This document shows positions 4,897 through 5,507 of a stretch of 5,507 nucleotides of DNA, in pieces (within the stretch, counting starts at the first letter, position 1; each line of letters opens with the position of its first letter). The stretch covers positions 1 through 5,507 of the forward strand of contig JAENIZ010000089.1 in assembly GCA_016844485.1 (NCBI GenBank). Reading direction: 5' to 3'. Below the pieces are notes generated by a model. That model saw only the letters and a program-made list of their open reading frames with translations, was not told the DNA's origin and made no database searches. Made by a program: the position numbers and the translations under genes. Origin of the DNA: Gammaproteobacteria bacterium. GTDB lineage: Bacteria > Pseudomonadota > Gammaproteobacteria > Eutrophobiales > Eutrophobiaceae.

Positions 4897-5507
4897 ATGA
4901 CTGATTTTGATCTGCGGCAACTGCACGCCTTCGTCAGTGTTGTGGATAACGGGGGATTCGGCGCGGCCTCCAGGCACCTGCACTTGTCGCAGGCAGCAGT
5001 ATCCGAGCGTATCGCCACACTGGAGCAGGCCATTGGCATGCGGCTGCTGGACAGAAATCCACGCGGGGTCCAGACCACTTCGGTGGGTAACCGTTTCTAT
5101 ACTTTGGCGCGACAGTTACTGGAGCATAAGGCGGCTATCTGTCTGGAATTATCCGAACTGTCTGGTGCTGTCCGCGGCTCCCTGCACATCGGTGCCAGCA
5201 CTATCCCCGGCGAATATGTGTTGCCGCCATTATTACCAAGATTTTGCGCCGAATATCCCAATGTTGAGCTGAACATCCGTATCCATGACAGTACTGAAGT
5301 CATGGAATACGTGCGCAACGGTGAAGTTGAGATGGGATTGGTCGGGGCGCGTCCGGCGGATAAACATTTTACCGTTGAACAATTATGGGAGGATCGACTG
5401 TTACTGGTGGTCCCGGCTGATCACCAGTTGGCTACCCGCAAGCGTGTCGGAGTGAATGACATCGCCAAATATCCTTTCATCATGCGGGAGCAGGGTTCCG
5501 GTACGCG
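4897..5507 (+). CDS. LysR-family transcriptional regulator (3' truncated), possibly selenium-metabolism type
   Basis: ATG 4897 opens a frame that runs off the right edge after 203 codons of an expected 295-310. Residues 5-62 form the LysR winged helix-turn-helix: LRQLHAFVSVVDNGGFGAASRHLHLSQ, then AAVSERIATLEQAIGMRLLDR. A linker helix follows, and from about residue 94 the periplasmic-binding-protein-like effector domain begins (GSLHIGASTIPGEYVLP). It continues through LNIRIHDSTEVMEYVRNGEVEMGLVGARP and LLLVVPADHQLA. The STIPGEY motif (101-107) and GLVGARP resemble, from memory, a LysR subgroup annotated as selenium-metabolism-associated, though CysB/YwfM-like regulators share part of this pattern. 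GGGA precedes the ATG by 9 nt. The candidate operator and promoter just upstream suggest autoregulation, and a matching operator lies in the divergent control region. Confidence 0.92.
   Translation, partial: MTDFDLRQLHAFVSVVDNGGFGAASRHLHLSQAAVSERIATLEQAIGMRLLDRNPRGVQTTSVGNRFYTLARQLLEHKAAICLELSELSGAVRGSLHIGASTIPGEYVLPPLLPRFCAEYPNVELNIRIHDSTEVMEYVRNGEVEMGLVGARPADKHFTVEQLWEDRLLLVVPADHQLATRKRVGVNDIAKYPFIMREQGSGT

Noticed and set aside
1..5507. CRISPR array, tRNA, rRNA or insertion sequence
   Set aside because: No repeated spacer-repeat units, no cloverleaf or CCA-ended tRNA pattern, and no transposase motifs or terminal inverted repeats were seen on either strand.

Overview
The window looks like a piece of a proteobacterial, probably gammaproteobacterial, chromosome. 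This rests on a Gram-negative outer-membrane beta-barrel protein, a LysR-type regulator and a set of sulfur-trafficking proteins (TusA-, DsrE- and OsmC-like) of the kind common in sulfur-metabolising Gammaproteobacteria. The assignment is an inference; no rRNA or other marker gene is present.

Layout: the 3' end of a membrane protein gene (+, 2-178) converges on a four-gene minus-strand operon that reads from 2761 down to 209. Its order is a stand-alone TusA-like protein, a DsrE-like protein, a TusA-OsmC fusion, and a short cobalamin-independent methionine-synthase-like (MetE-family) protein. A 265-base divergent control region (2762-3026) separates it from a plus-strand pair: an exported beta-barrel protein (about 3027-4121) and a TlpA/thioredoxin-like protein (4154-4729). 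A LysR-type regulator (4897 to beyond the window end) follows.

The main discovery is two genes interrupted by a single in-frame TGA, with the reading frame perfectly preserved on both sides. In the MetE-like gene, TGA at 715-713 (minus strand) joins two halves that together make one normal-length family member of 383 residues. In the beta-barrel gene, TGA at 3111-3113 lies just after a clear signal peptide and is followed in frame by the whole barrel. Each TGA is followed at 12-16 nt by a perfect GC-rich hairpin (6 and 7 bp). The apical loops both begin CGUG and start 18 and 23 nt after the TGA, which is the geometry expected of a bacterial SECIS element. I read both as selenoprotein candidates. 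Conventional automated annotation would split the first and clip the signal peptide from the second.

A second signal links the three transcription units. The palindrome ATCGG-N5-CCGAT (an ATC-N9-GAT LysR-type box) occurs just upstream of the lysR gene and again between the divergent TusA operon and barrel/TlpA pair. The LysR protein resembles, from memory, regulators associated with selenium metabolism. Working model (inference): a LysR-controlled selenium/sulfur regulon in which TusA-, DsrE- and OsmC-type thiol carriers serve a Sec-containing, zinc-dependent MetE-like methyltransferase in the cytoplasm. A Sec-containing outer-membrane protein and a TlpA-like redox partner would work in the envelope.
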